Of a DNA stretch of 64,000 nucleotides, positions 8,923-16,721 are shown piece after piece. Numbering within the stretch: the stretch's first letter is position 1; every line of letters starts with the position of its first letter. Origin of the DNA: Pseudomonas sp. NKUCC02_KPG (lineage in GTDB: Bacteria > Pseudomonadota > Gammaproteobacteria > Pseudomonadales > Pseudomonadaceae); contig NZ_JAHKRC010000010.1 in the NCBI RefSeq assembly GCF_019345465.1, forward strand, positions 156,761 through 220,760, written 5' to 3'. The position numbers and the translations under genes are program-made. The notes under the pieces were generated by a model that saw only the letters and a program-made list of their open reading frames with translations, made no database searches and had not been told where the DNA came from.

Positions 8923-9191
8923 GTCAGCGACATCGACAAAGCGTCAACCGCGACGGTTCGATCCTGCTACAACGCCCTGCAGAACACCGACACCCTGTCC
9001 CTGCAACCCATCGCCGCCAGGTGCCAGGCTGAAAAGTTCGAGCAGTTCTGCGGGATTGGGTGACTCAGCTTTTGTGATGACTCACAACTGGAAATGCAGG
9101 GGGACTTGAGGGGGTATTGGCTGATGCAGGGTGGGATTGAACACAGTGATGCCCAACGACAAAGAGCTCGGCACGTTGCTGCTGATCAAAC

Positions 9192-9234
9192 GCGGGGCGC
9201 CTCCCCAAGCGGGAGCTACACACAGACGCCCCGC
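9192..9234 (-). terminator. Possible hairpin downstream of NAD(P)-binding oxidoreductase
   Basis: GCGGGGCG (9192-9199) pairs with CGCCCCGC (9227-9234), and an inner CTCCC/GGGAG pair lies in the loop. It lies 6 nt past the stop of the 9240-10145 gene on the minus strand. There is no clear U-run, so termination is uncertain. Confidence 0.35.
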
Positions 9235-9239
9235 TTCAC

Positions 9240-10145
9240 TTACGCGCGGTACTGCCTGACCACCTCGCCAATCGCACGCTGGATGTCACCGCGAACATAG
9301 CCCAACAAAGCCGTTTCCGTGACGTCGGGCTCGTAACTCACAGTGCTCCCGCGACCGGTGTAGATCGCTGAATCCGGCAACATAGGATGCTCCTGGTCCA
9401 GGGCCGGTACCTGCTCCTCGTTGCCAACGGCGCGCAGAAAACTCTCGAAGTATTGCGCGTAGCTGAGGTTTTCGTCCCCTACCAAATAAGCCTTGCCCGA
9501 CTCGCCACGCAGCAGCGCGCCAAGGATTGCCTGGGACAACGAGCGGGTGGAGATGAAGTTGCTGCCGCCGACCGGGCCAAAGAACGGCAAAGGTGCGAAC
9601 TGGCCTTCGGCATAGCGGGTATAAGCCTCGAACATATCCACTTTGAGCCCCGGTACCGCGCCGACCACGAAGGGCGCATTGATGCTGCACACCTTGAAAT
9701 CGGCGGTGACCAGGGCGCGCACGGCTTCGTCCGCCAGGTGCCGCGAGCGTACGTACGGCACAGTGTCGATCAGCGCCGGTGCCACTTGCGGGTAGAAACT
9801 GCCTACCAGCACCGCCTGCTTGATACCCGCGCTGCGTGCCAGTTCGAAGAGGCGCGGAATGGCCTCGACGTTGGCTCGCTGCCAGTGGGCGTCGATGTCG
9901 CCATCTTGCGGAACGTGGCGGATGTCGTTGCCGGCGGCGAACACCAGGGCATCGAAGCGAGACAGGTCGTCCTGTTTGAACGTCCCGGCGACATAGTCGC
10001 CCTGCAGCTGATTCAATTCGGCCAGAGCGCTGCCTGCGGCGGCCGGTTTGCGTCCGGCGATGGTCACCTCGTGGCCATTAGCCTGGAGGTGCAGAGCTGC
10101 ATGACCGCCGATCAGGCCGGTCCCGCCAATCACAAGAATCTTCAT
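9240..10145 (-). CDS. Extended-SDR / NAD(P)-dependent epimerase-dehydratase-like oxidoreductase
   Basis: A 301-residue protein with the Rossmann motif GGTGLIGG at residues 8-15 and AGR after beta-2, typical of NADP-preferring extended SDRs. The usual YxxxK catalytic motif appears as YVRSR, arginine replacing lysine. The family spans 3-beta-hydroxysteroid dehydrogenases, epimerases and NmrA-like sensors, so oxidation of a ring hydroxyl is possible but not shown. No copy of the island promoter site lies directly upstream; it may be read through from the SDR gene 110 nt upstream, with a weak hairpin between. Confidence 0.75.
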   Translation of the reverse strand: MKILVIGGTGLIGGHAALHLQANGHEVTIAGRKPAAAGSALAELNQLQGDYVAGTFKQDDLSRFDALVFAAGNDIRHVPQDGDIDAHWQRANVEAIPRLFELARSAGIKQAVLVGSFYPQVAPALIDTVPYVRSRHLADEAVRALVTADFKVCSINAPFVVGAVPGLKVDMFEAYTRYAEGQFAPLPFFGPVGGSNFISTRSLSQAILGALLRGESGKAYLVGDENLSYAQYFESFLRAVGNEEQVPALDQEHPMLPDSAIYTGRGSTVSYEPDVTETALLGYVRGDIQRAIGEVVRQYRA

Positions 10146-10229
10146 CGGTTAATCACTCTTGCTTGAGCCCGCATTCGGGCCGATTCGGTAAGCATGCCCA
10201 GGCAATGCCAGACACGAAAAACAGATAAC

Positions 10230-10249
10230 CCGCGCAGGGTTCTGCGCGG
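10230..10249 (-). terminator. Possible intergenic hairpin between two oxidoreductase genes
   Basis: CCGCGCAG (10230-10237) and CTGCGCGG (10242-10249) form an 8-bp stem with a 4-nt loop. On the minus strand it follows the SDR stop at 10255 and is followed by GTTATCTGTTTTTC, so partial termination or attenuation is possible. Confidence 0.45.
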
Positions 10250-10254
10250 TATTT

Positions 10255-11091
10255 TCAGAAGTTGAAGCCGTTGCCGCTCATCACTGGCACGTTGGTCCAG
10301 GTGCCTCGCGGGTCGCGATACCAGCCTGCAGCGGCCAACGCCCCGCCGTCCACATGCAGGGTGGTGCCGGTCATCCAGGCTGCCAACGGGCTGGCGAGGA
10401 AAAGCGCGGCGCCGGCCATGTCCTCGGCTTTACCGAAACGGCCCAGGGGAAGCCAGTGGGGGATCTGTTCCCGATGCTCCGGGGCAATCATTGCCGACAC
10501 CGGCAGTTGCGGCGTCTCGGTGGACTCAGGAGCAATCTGGTTGACGCGGATACCCACGGGCCCCAGTTCCAGCGCCAGGCTTTTGGTGAAACCGCCAATG
10601 GCAGACTTGAAGGCAGCGTAGACGCTGCAGTTAGGGATACCCCGGAAGCCTTCGATCGACGACAGGCTGATGATGCTTCCACCAGCACCCTGGCGGCGCA
10701 GCAGCGGCAACATGGCGCGCGTCACGCGGAAAATATGCTGCAGGTTGACGGCGTACAGGCGATCGATGTCATCGTCGGTGTAGCTGTCGAAGGGCTTGGC
10801 GATCATCAGTGAATCGCCGACGTTGTTCACCAGCACATCGAGTCCGCCGAAGCGCGACTCGACCTGTTCGGCCAAAGTCGCCACTTGTTCCTTGCCGGTG
10901 ATGTCGCCTTCCACGACAAGTGCTTCGACACCGGCAGTGTCCAGCCAGCTGCGCACCTGCGCAGCCCGTTCGGCATCGATTTCAGCCACTACCAGGCGTG
11001 CACCCGCACGGCCGAAAGCCTCGACTATCGCCCGCCCTATACCCACGCCACCACCGGTGACGAGAACCGTCTTGCCTTTGAAATCGAGCAT
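10255..11091 (-). CDS. Short-chain dehydrogenase/reductase
   Basis: A 278-residue classical SDR with the cofactor motif TGGGVGIG (12-19), NNVG (89-92) and a catalytic set of Ser144/145, Tyr158 and Lys162 (YAAFK). The acidic DxD-like VAEID after beta-2 suggests NAD preference. The C-terminus is extended by about 25 residues. It probably oxidises or reduces a secondary alcohol on the ring system or side chain. It has its own island promoter (site 3) 119 nt upstream of the start. Confidence 0.88.
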   Translation of the reverse strand: MLDFKGKTVLVTGGGVGIGRAIVEAFGRAGARLVVAEIDAERAAQVRSWLDTAGVEALVVEGDITGKEQVATLAEQVESRFGGLDVLVNNVGDSLMIAKPFDSYTDDDIDRLYAVNLQHIFRVTRAMLPLLRRQGAGGSIISLSSIEGFRGIPNCSVYAAFKSAIGGFTKSLALELGPVGIRVNQIAPESTETPQLPVSAMIAPEHREQIPHWLPLGRFGKAEDMAGAALFLASPLAAWMTGTTLHVDGGALAAAGWYRDPRGTWTNVPVMSGNGFNF

Positions 11092-11183
11092 GCTGCCATC
11101 CCTCTTGTTTTTGTTCGATCGATGGACCTGCGGTCGACTCGCAAATAACCCAGGTACAGATTTGGTGCGCAGTTGGCCCGGAA

Positions 11184-11227
11184 TTATTTGCAGCTCCCCG
11201 CAAGGCAGGCATCGTCCGATGGGACTA
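11184..11227 (-). promoter_or_regulatory. Island promoter site 3 (before SDR gene)
   Basis: The minus strand of 11210-11227 reads TAGTCCCATCGGACGATG, close to consensus; after 20 nt comes AAATAA (11184-11189). Confidence 0.7.
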
Positions 11228-11259
11228 CCGTCGAAGCGGCATGAGGGTTATCGCAAACA

Positions 11260-13122
11260 TCAGGTTTGAGGGGTGGCAACGAAGGCCTTAAGACCGATAC
11301 GGGCGAGCAACTCGGCCGAGTAGGGCTGATAGCTGCGGCGGCTTTCATCGCGAATGTAAAGCGGATCGGTGAAGGCCATCGGAGCATAGCCCTGGCGCTG
11401 CAGGTCTACCTTGCGCAGCTTGAAGGTACTGGTCAGGTCGGCCGCGGCCGACACCCTCACGAAGATCGGTGCGGCATAGCGTGGCAGGCGCGCTTCAGCC
11501 AGCGCGTAGAACGCCTCGGGGTTGAAGTCCTGGCCCGCCTGCATCAGCACCGCGGCCATCCCGGCTCGGCCTTCGTGCTCAGGAACCTGAACACCATAGA
11601 CATTGATCAGCTCCAGCCCCGGGAGATCACCCAGGGCATCGGCGACTTCCTGGGTCGAAACGTTCTCGCTCTTCCAGCGGAAAGTATCGCCGATGCGATC
11701 GACGAAGTAGAAATAGCCGTCCTCGTCGTAGCGCAGCAGATCACCCGAGCTCCAGTACGCATCGCCCTGGCTGAAGACATTGCGGCGAATCTTGCTTTCG
11801 GTAGCCTGAGCCGAGGTGTAACCCTCGAAGCGGCCGCCACCGATGTTCGGATGATCGATGATAAAGCCCATGCCCTCACCGATTTCGCCAACCTCGCAAA
11901 GACGGTAGAAGCCCTGCTCGTCGCGCGGATGACTCTCGCTTTCAACGTCGTAACGGACCAGGCGCATGTTGATCTTGTTCCAGAACGGCACGCGCCCGCA
12001 GGAGCCCGGGCGGTTGTCCAGATTGATGATGCTGGTGTTAGCCTCGGTGGCGCTCCAGCCCTCGAAAATCTGGATCGGGCCGAAACGTTCCATCCAGCGC
12101 TGCCAGGAGTCCGGGGTCAGGCCCGCACCCAGCAAGCAACGCAAGCCGTGCTCACGCTCGCCATCGACGATTGGCTGATTGAGCAGGTAGCGGCAAATTT
12201 CACCGATGTACTGGAAAATGCTGATGCGGTGGCGACGTATATCGTTCCAGAATTCGCGGACACTGAACTTGCGGCGAATCACGATACTCGCCCCGGCACG
12301 CAGCGCAGTGGCGGTCACCGACGTCGCCGCAGCGCCGTGGTAGAGCGGCAAGCAGCAGTAAAAAACGTCCTCGGTCGTGGCCGCGAGGGTTACTTCCATC
12401 ACATCGCCGATAGACATCCAGCGCATGTGGCTATAAACCGCCGCCTTCGGCAAACCCGTGGTGCCCGAAGTGAAAATGAGCAGGCACGGCGTCTCGGCCG
12501 GTAGCTCGGCACGCAGCTCGCGGGGGAACGCGGTGCGCGGTGCAGCCGTCACCTGTTTGGCGAAAACGGTATCAACCCTGGCGCGCAATGACTTGCTCGC
12601 AGGGTTCTCAGCGTCCGGCATGAGCAACCAGGGCAGGTCCGGCAGGCCATCGATGGTCAACAGATTGGAGAGGCATTCCTCCCCCACTACCATGGCCTTG
12701 GCTGCGGTGGACTCCAGTGCGTGCAGCAACGCCCGGCCGCTCACCTGAGTATTGATAAAGGCCACCACTACCCCCAGTTTGGCCAAGCCAAACCAACAGC
12801 AGAAGAACTCCGGGCGGTTTTCCATGGCGAGGGCGCAGACATCCCCCGGGCGCAAACCGCGGGCGTGGAAGACGTGTGCCAGTTGGTTGGCTCGGGCATC
12901 AACCTCGGCATAGCTCAAGCGCTGCTCGTCATAAATGATGAACGGGCGCTCTGCGAAACGCTTGGCCTGCTCTTCCACGCGGTCGGCGATGGTGTTGCGG
13001 TCCGCCGGTTTGATCTGTCCGCTGGCCACTGCCCGGCGATCGAGCATAGCTTGGGTCTGTTCTCGGGACACAGGCCCGCTGCCGAGATTCACCGGTTGCC
13101 TCAGTTGATTGAAACCGCTCAT
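11260..13122 (-). CDS. FATP-type acyl-CoA synthetase (paralogue 2)
   Basis: A 620-residue AMP-forming ligase with LIFTSGTTGLPKAAVYSH, GWSATEAN and SGDLLRYDEDGYFYFVDRIGDTF motifs. It is nearly collinear with the ligase at 6489-8342, most of the central and C-terminal sequence being identical, so the two arose by duplication and probably activate related acids. The start at 13122 has GGAG 7 nt upstream; a longer frame to 13152 lacks a ribosome binding site. It is expressed from site 4 and is divergent from the MFS transporter. A CoA-ligase pair suggests substrates that differ in side-chain length or oxidation. Confidence 0.9.
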   Translation of the reverse strand: MSGFNQLRQPVNLGSGPVSREQTQAMLDRRAVASGQIKPADRNTIADRVEEQAKRFAERPFIIYDEQRLSYAEVDARANQLAHVFHARGLRPGDVCALAMENRPEFFCCWFGLAKLGVVVAFINTQVSGRALLHALESTAAKAMVVGEECLSNLLTIDGLPDLPWLLMPDAENPASKSLRARVDTVFAKQVTAAPRTAFPRELRAELPAETPCLLIFTSGTTGLPKAAVYSHMRWMSIGDVMEVTLAATTEDVFYCCLPLYHGAAATSVTATALRAGASIVIRRKFSVREFWNDIRRHRISIFQYIGEICRYLLNQPIVDGEREHGLRCLLGAGLTPDSWQRWMERFGPIQIFEGWSATEANTSIINLDNRPGSCGRVPFWNKINMRLVRYDVESESHPRDEQGFYRLCEVGEIGEGMGFIIDHPNIGGGRFEGYTSAQATESKIRRNVFSQGDAYWSSGDLLRYDEDGYFYFVDRIGDTFRWKSENVSTQEVADALGDLPGLELINVYGVQVPEHEGRAGMAAVLMQAGQDFNPEAFYALAEARLPRYAAPIFVRVSAAADLTSTFKLRKVDLQRQGYAPMAFTDPLYIRDESRRSYQPYSAELLARIGLKAFVATPQT

Positions 13123-13251
13123 TTCTGACTCCGTAGAAAACCTGCCATTCATGCCAACGCTCGCGCACCATTGGCCTCATCCCGATAACCGTCTGCGCGA
13201 AGGCAGCCCGACGATCGCGCGATCCGATGCCTGTGGCCGAGTACCGGGCGA

Positions 13252-13295
13252 ATAATTAGCGCTGCCCGCCAGAACAGCATCGTCCAATAAGACTA
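13252..13295 (-). promoter_or_regulatory. Island promoter site 4 (before ligase 2)
   Basis: The minus strand of 13278-13295 reads TAGTCTTATTGGACGATG; after 20 nt comes AATTAT (13252-13257), the best -10 of the set. It lies between ligase 2 and the MFS gene; no matching -10 faces the MFS gene. The remainder of the 13,123-13,457 gap shows nothing recognised except AAAGGAG before the MFS start. Confidence 0.75.
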
Positions 13296-13457
13296 AGCAG
13301 ATACGGGCCGACCAACAGCCAGTACAGCCCTGCAGGCCACCGGCAACATGCCGTTCGAGGCGGGTTCCCAGGTAGCTGTAGTCTGTATGGACGACGCTTC
13401 ACCCTTCCAAGCAGGAGGACGATCCCGCGTAATAAAACAATAAAAGGAGTTCCCCCT

Positions 13458-14798
13458 GTGAACCCACCCATCCGTACCACCTGGCACACGCACTACGCGT
13501 TGTTCGTACTGACCTGCATCTACGTTTTCAACCACATCGACAGGCAACTGATGGCGATCCTGATCGAACCGGTAAAAGCTGAGTTCGGCATATCCGATAC
13601 GGGTATCGGGTTACTGTCCGGTTTGACCTTCGCGATCTTCTACGGCGCCTTCGGTTTCCCCCTGGGACGTCTCTCCGACCGTATCGGCCGCAAACCGGTG
13701 ATCGCTGCCTGTTGCATCGCATGGAGTGTCATGACAATGGCCTGCGGCATGGCCAGCAGTTTCCTCACGCTGCTACTGGCGCGTGTCGGTGTGGCCGTCG
13801 GTGAAGCGGGCGGCACCGCGCCGTCAGTGGCCATGGTCGCCGAACTGTACCCGCCAGAGCGCCGCTCCACGGCCCTGTCGGTACTGATGATCGGTTCCGC
13901 CCTTGGCGCAATCTTCGGCCTTGGCCTGGGTGGTTGGCTGGCGCAACACTACGGTTGGCGTTTCGCCTTTTTGCTGTTCGGCGCTCCAGGCATTTTTCTC
14001 GGCCTGTTGCTCTGGCTCACCGTACGGACACCCAAAACCGGCGCCGTGCCTGCACGCCTCGCGCAGGGCGCGGACGCTCAGGAAGGCTGGGCCAGGACTC
14101 TGGCTAGATTGTTACAGACCCCCTCCTTTGTATGGCTGGTACTCACCGGCGGAGCCTGGGCCATCGCCGGCTATGCCATGGGCACCTGGAGTCCGAGTTT
14201 TTTGATCCGCTCCCACGGCTTGAACCTGCAGGAAGCAGGCGTCCTCGTCGGCGTGGCCGGTGGTATCGGCGCTACCGTTGGGACTTTGACCTGCGGCATG
14301 CTCACCGACCGCATGGCCCGTCGCGATCCGGCCTGGCAGATTGGCGTACCCTTGCTGGCCACCTTGATCTGCATTCCTGCCAGCCTGGCCTTTTTCCTCT
14401 GGCCAGCCGGCATCGCCTTCCATATCGGCGGCATACCGGTACCGACGGCCTTCCTTTTCTACAGCGTATTCAGCTTCTTCGGCACCTGGTGGGCGACGCC
14501 GTGTCTGGGAGCGATCAGCCACTTGTTTGCTCCTAAATACCTGGGCCAGGCCACTTCTATTTTCGTCATGGCAATGACCATGCTCGGCGTCGGCTTCGGG
14601 CCGCTGCTGATCGGCGTGCTGAGCGACTACCTCACGCCAAGCCTGGGGGGTGAAGCGCTGCGTTATGCGCTGGCCTTATCGGTCTCGATGGTAGTGCTTG
14701 CCGCACTGTTCCTCGCTATGGCCCTGCCCCGATATCGCGCTCAGCTTAACCGGCCGATTGAACTGGCCGTCGAACCTGCGAATACCGCCATTGCCTGA
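13458..14798 (+). CDS. Major facilitator superfamily transporter
   Basis: A 446-residue, twelve-helix MFS permease with the signature GRLSDRIGRKPVI between TM2 and TM3, and DRMARRDP in the second half. The start is a GTG at 13458 with AGGAG 8 nt upstream. It resembles the aromatic-acid/hexuronate-type and cis,cis-muconate-type proton symporters and would import the acid substrate or an intermediate. It is the only plus-strand intact gene in the first 33 kb. A degraded copy occurs at 8827-8922. Confidence 0.88.
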   Translation: MNPPIRTTWHTHYALFVLTCIYVFNHIDRQLMAILIEPVKAEFGISDTGIGLLSGLTFAIFYGAFGFPLGRLSDRIGRKPVIAACCIAWSVMTMACGMASSFLTLLLARVGVAVGEAGGTAPSVAMVAELYPPERRSTALSVLMIGSALGAIFGLGLGGWLAQHYGWRFAFLLFGAPGIFLGLLLWLTVRTPKTGAVPARLAQGADAQEGWARTLARLLQTPSFVWLVLTGGAWAIAGYAMGTWSPSFLIRSHGLNLQEAGVLVGVAGGIGATVGTLTCGMLTDRMARRDPAWQIGVPLLATLICIPASLAFFLWPAGIAFHIGGIPVPTAFLFYSVFSFFGTWWATPCLGAISHLFAPKYLGQATSIFVMAMTMLGVGFGPLLIGVLSDYLTPSLGGEALRYALALSVSMVVLAALFLAMALPRYRAQLNRPIELAVEPANTAIA

Positions 14799-14822
14799 TC
14801 TCTTCTGATTCGTTCGCACCCC

Positions 14823-14843
14823 GGGCAGTAGCTGCCACTGCCC
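14823..14843 (+). terminator. Likely terminator of the MFS gene
   Basis: GGGCAGT (14823-14829) and ACTGCCC (14837-14843) form a stem with a 7-nt loop followed by TTCCCTCCTT, 25 nt after the MFS stop. Confidence 0.5.
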
Positions 14844-14885
14844 TTCCCTCCTTGCAAGATCACCTGCGCCTCAGGGCAACCTGAC

Positions 14886-14917
14886 GCAGGCCCGCAGGCC
14901 CGCAGGCCCGCAGGCTG
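14886..14917. repeat. Four tandem 8-bp units (GCAGGCCC)
   Basis: GCAGGCCC occurs three times and is followed by GCAGGCTG. It is a short slippage-type repeat in the 14,799-15,246 gap. The gap otherwise contains two terminator-like hairpins and short open frames with no recognisable family. Confidence 0.7.
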
Positions 14918-15191
14918 CACCGCCCGCCACCCACTTCGATGACTGACACCCTCCAGACTGACCGCAGGCATCGACCAGCGAACCCGGCCGAGAGCAAGAC
15001 GCGGCTGGCGTCTCGAGCCAGATCTATCAGTAGTGCGTTGCCGACAGGCTTGATCGTGACCACGCAAACGCCCGGCAGGACAGTAGCGATTGCCTGCGCA
15101 GCAACGCTGGTTTGCGGGAACTGCCTGCTCGTACCTACATCATCCATCGAACCGGCATACTCGATGATTTGCAGGATAGCGAAAACAAAAA

Positions 15192-15220
15192 AAGGCCTCG
15201 CCGTTATCCGGCGAGGCCTT
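15192..15220 (-). terminator. Rho-independent terminator of the DUF1329 gene
   Basis: On the minus strand an 11-bp perfect stem, AAGGCCTCGCC with GGCGAGGCCTT, closes a 7-nt loop and is followed by TTTTTTTGTTTTC. It lies 27 nt past the DUF1329 stop. Confidence 0.9.
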
Positions 15221-15246
15221 TACTTGTTGCGGGTGTTGCTAAGGCG

Positions 15247-16629
15247 TTAGCGCCCTATCGCACGCGCCGCATCCGAGGTGTACTGGTCCATGGTGAATTT
15301 GCCTTCGTTGAGGATCGGGCCTTTCTTCGACTCGTTGCTCATGCCGTAGCCGGTGTATTGACCGGAGTTCAAGTCCATGAAGAACTGCGAACCGGCCTGC
15401 CAGGCGCTCATGTCAGGGTGGTAGTAGTAGTTGACCATGGCATGTTTCCACAACTGCCCACGGGCGTCGTAGTTGTCGGCCATGACCGAGTTCCAGGTGT
15501 CTTCGTCGATAAACAGCACGCGCTTGCCATAGACATGCCGGAAGCCTTCCTTCAAATCGGCTTCCACTACCCACACACGGCGCAACTCATAACGCATGAA
15601 GTCCGGGTTGGGGTGGTTGGGGGTCAGCATATCGGCATATTTGACGTTCGCGGCGTTAGGCTTGAAAGCGTTGGCCGGACTGTAGATCTCGCGCTTGCCG
15701 ATCAGTTTCCAGGTGTAGCGCTCTGGTGAACCGTTGAACAAGCGGTCTTCGTCAATGGTCATGGTGCCGTTGGTACCGATCATTGGCTGATCGAAACCGT
15801 AGCCTGGCAATTGCCGCACACGGCGGGTCGACGGGCTGTAGGACCAGGCCTGACGCGCATCGGTGCCGTAGTTGTAGGGCTCATGAGCAATACTGATGTT
15901 GCCGTTGTCACGGGCTGGCTTCAGGGTCATGTTGTTGCTCATGGCCGAAAGCTTGTCTTCGGTCCGGGGATCGGTGGTGGGTGAGTTGGCCATCGCCAGG
16001 TTACGTGCGTAGGCACGTCCCCAGCCGATGCTCCCGTTGGGCAGGACCGAAGCCAGGTCGGTGGTTTTTTCTTCGGTGTAGGCTCGTGCCGGCAGTTGGT
16101 GGTTCCACAACACTTCAGTGCCGCTCTTGGGGATAGGGAACGGCACCTGGCCCAGCCCGGTGAAACCTGCCCCGTCGTTGACCAGCTTGGCGTGCAGCGC
16201 ATTGTCCATCGCCCGGCGGCAGACGTAATCGGGATAGCGGAAATCCCGGTGGCCTGGGTAAATGTTCATCTTGTAGGTGGTCGGGTACTTCTTCAGCAGC
16301 GCTTTCTGCCCTTCGGTCAGGTGCGACTCGTACTGGCTCATGTTCTGCGCAGTAATCACCAGGATCGGCTTCTCCGCCGCATAGGGATCAACCGGCTGGT
16401 CGCCGGAAAACTTCACGTGATTCCAGCCCGGCACCTCGCCCAGGTATTTGCCGGTGTACGGCGGAATGGTGCCCTCGGCGTTACCGGCTTGCTCGGCGCC
16501 GACACAGGTCAGTTCCTTGCCCAGCTTGGCGGCTTCCTGAGGTGACACCTCGGCGTGTGCATAACCAATAAACCCGCTATTGGCTGTGACGGCGACTGCG
16601 AGCATGAGACCTGTTCTTGTTATTTTCAT
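15247..16629 (-). CDS. DUF1329 outer-membrane lipoprotein-sorting-like protein
   Basis: A 460-residue exported protein. Signal peptide MKITRTGLMLAVAVTANSGFIGYAHA, then a LolA/LolB-like half-barrel fold typical of DUF1329, with SYSPSTRRVRQLPGYGFD and WVVEADLKEGFRHVYGKR as recognisable family segments. DUF1329 is the usual partner of DUF1302 barrels in islands for hydrophobic compounds and is thought to act at the outer membrane. The start at 16629 is chosen because GGAGG lies 6 nt upstream. It has its own promoter (site 5) and a strong terminator, so it is monocistronic. Confidence 0.88.
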   Translation of the reverse strand: MKITRTGLMLAVAVTANSGFIGYAHAEVSPQEAAKLGKELTCVGAEQAGNAEGTIPPYTGKYLGEVPGWNHVKFSGDQPVDPYAAEKPILVITAQNMSQYESHLTEGQKALLKKYPTTYKMNIYPGHRDFRYPDYVCRRAMDNALHAKLVNDGAGFTGLGQVPFPIPKSGTEVLWNHQLPARAYTEEKTTDLASVLPNGSIGWGRAYARNLAMANSPTTDPRTEDKLSAMSNNMTLKPARDNGNISIAHEPYNYGTDARQAWSYSPSTRRVRQLPGYGFDQPMIGTNGTMTIDEDRLFNGSPERYTWKLIGKREIYSPANAFKPNAANVKYADMLTPNHPNPDFMRYELRRVWVVEADLKEGFRHVYGKRVLFIDEDTWNSVMADNYDARGQLWKHAMVNYYYHPDMSAWQAGSQFFMDLNSGQYTGYGMSNESKKGPILNEGKFTMDQYTSDAARAIGR

Positions 16630-16669
16630 GTGTTGCCTCCTTCGCTGATAAGGCTGTGTGGTATGGACC

Positions 16670-16713
16670 CATTGTTCGTGTTCTGCTGGCCCCGACATCG
16701 TCCGGAAAGACTA
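16670..16713 (-). promoter_or_regulatory. Island promoter site 5 (before DUF1329)
   Basis: The minus strand of 16696-16713 reads TAGTCTTTCCGGACGATG; after 20 nt comes ACAATG (16670-16675), a weak -10. It sits in the 92-nt gap between the upstream ligase stop and the DUF1329 start. Confidence 0.65.
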
Positions 16714-16721
16714 AGGCCGCG

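Noticed and set aside
14860..15147. Minus-strand 95-codon frame downstream of the DUF1329 gene
   Set aside because: Lies after a strong terminator, runs through the GCAGGCCC repeats, and shows no family pattern or ribosome binding site.
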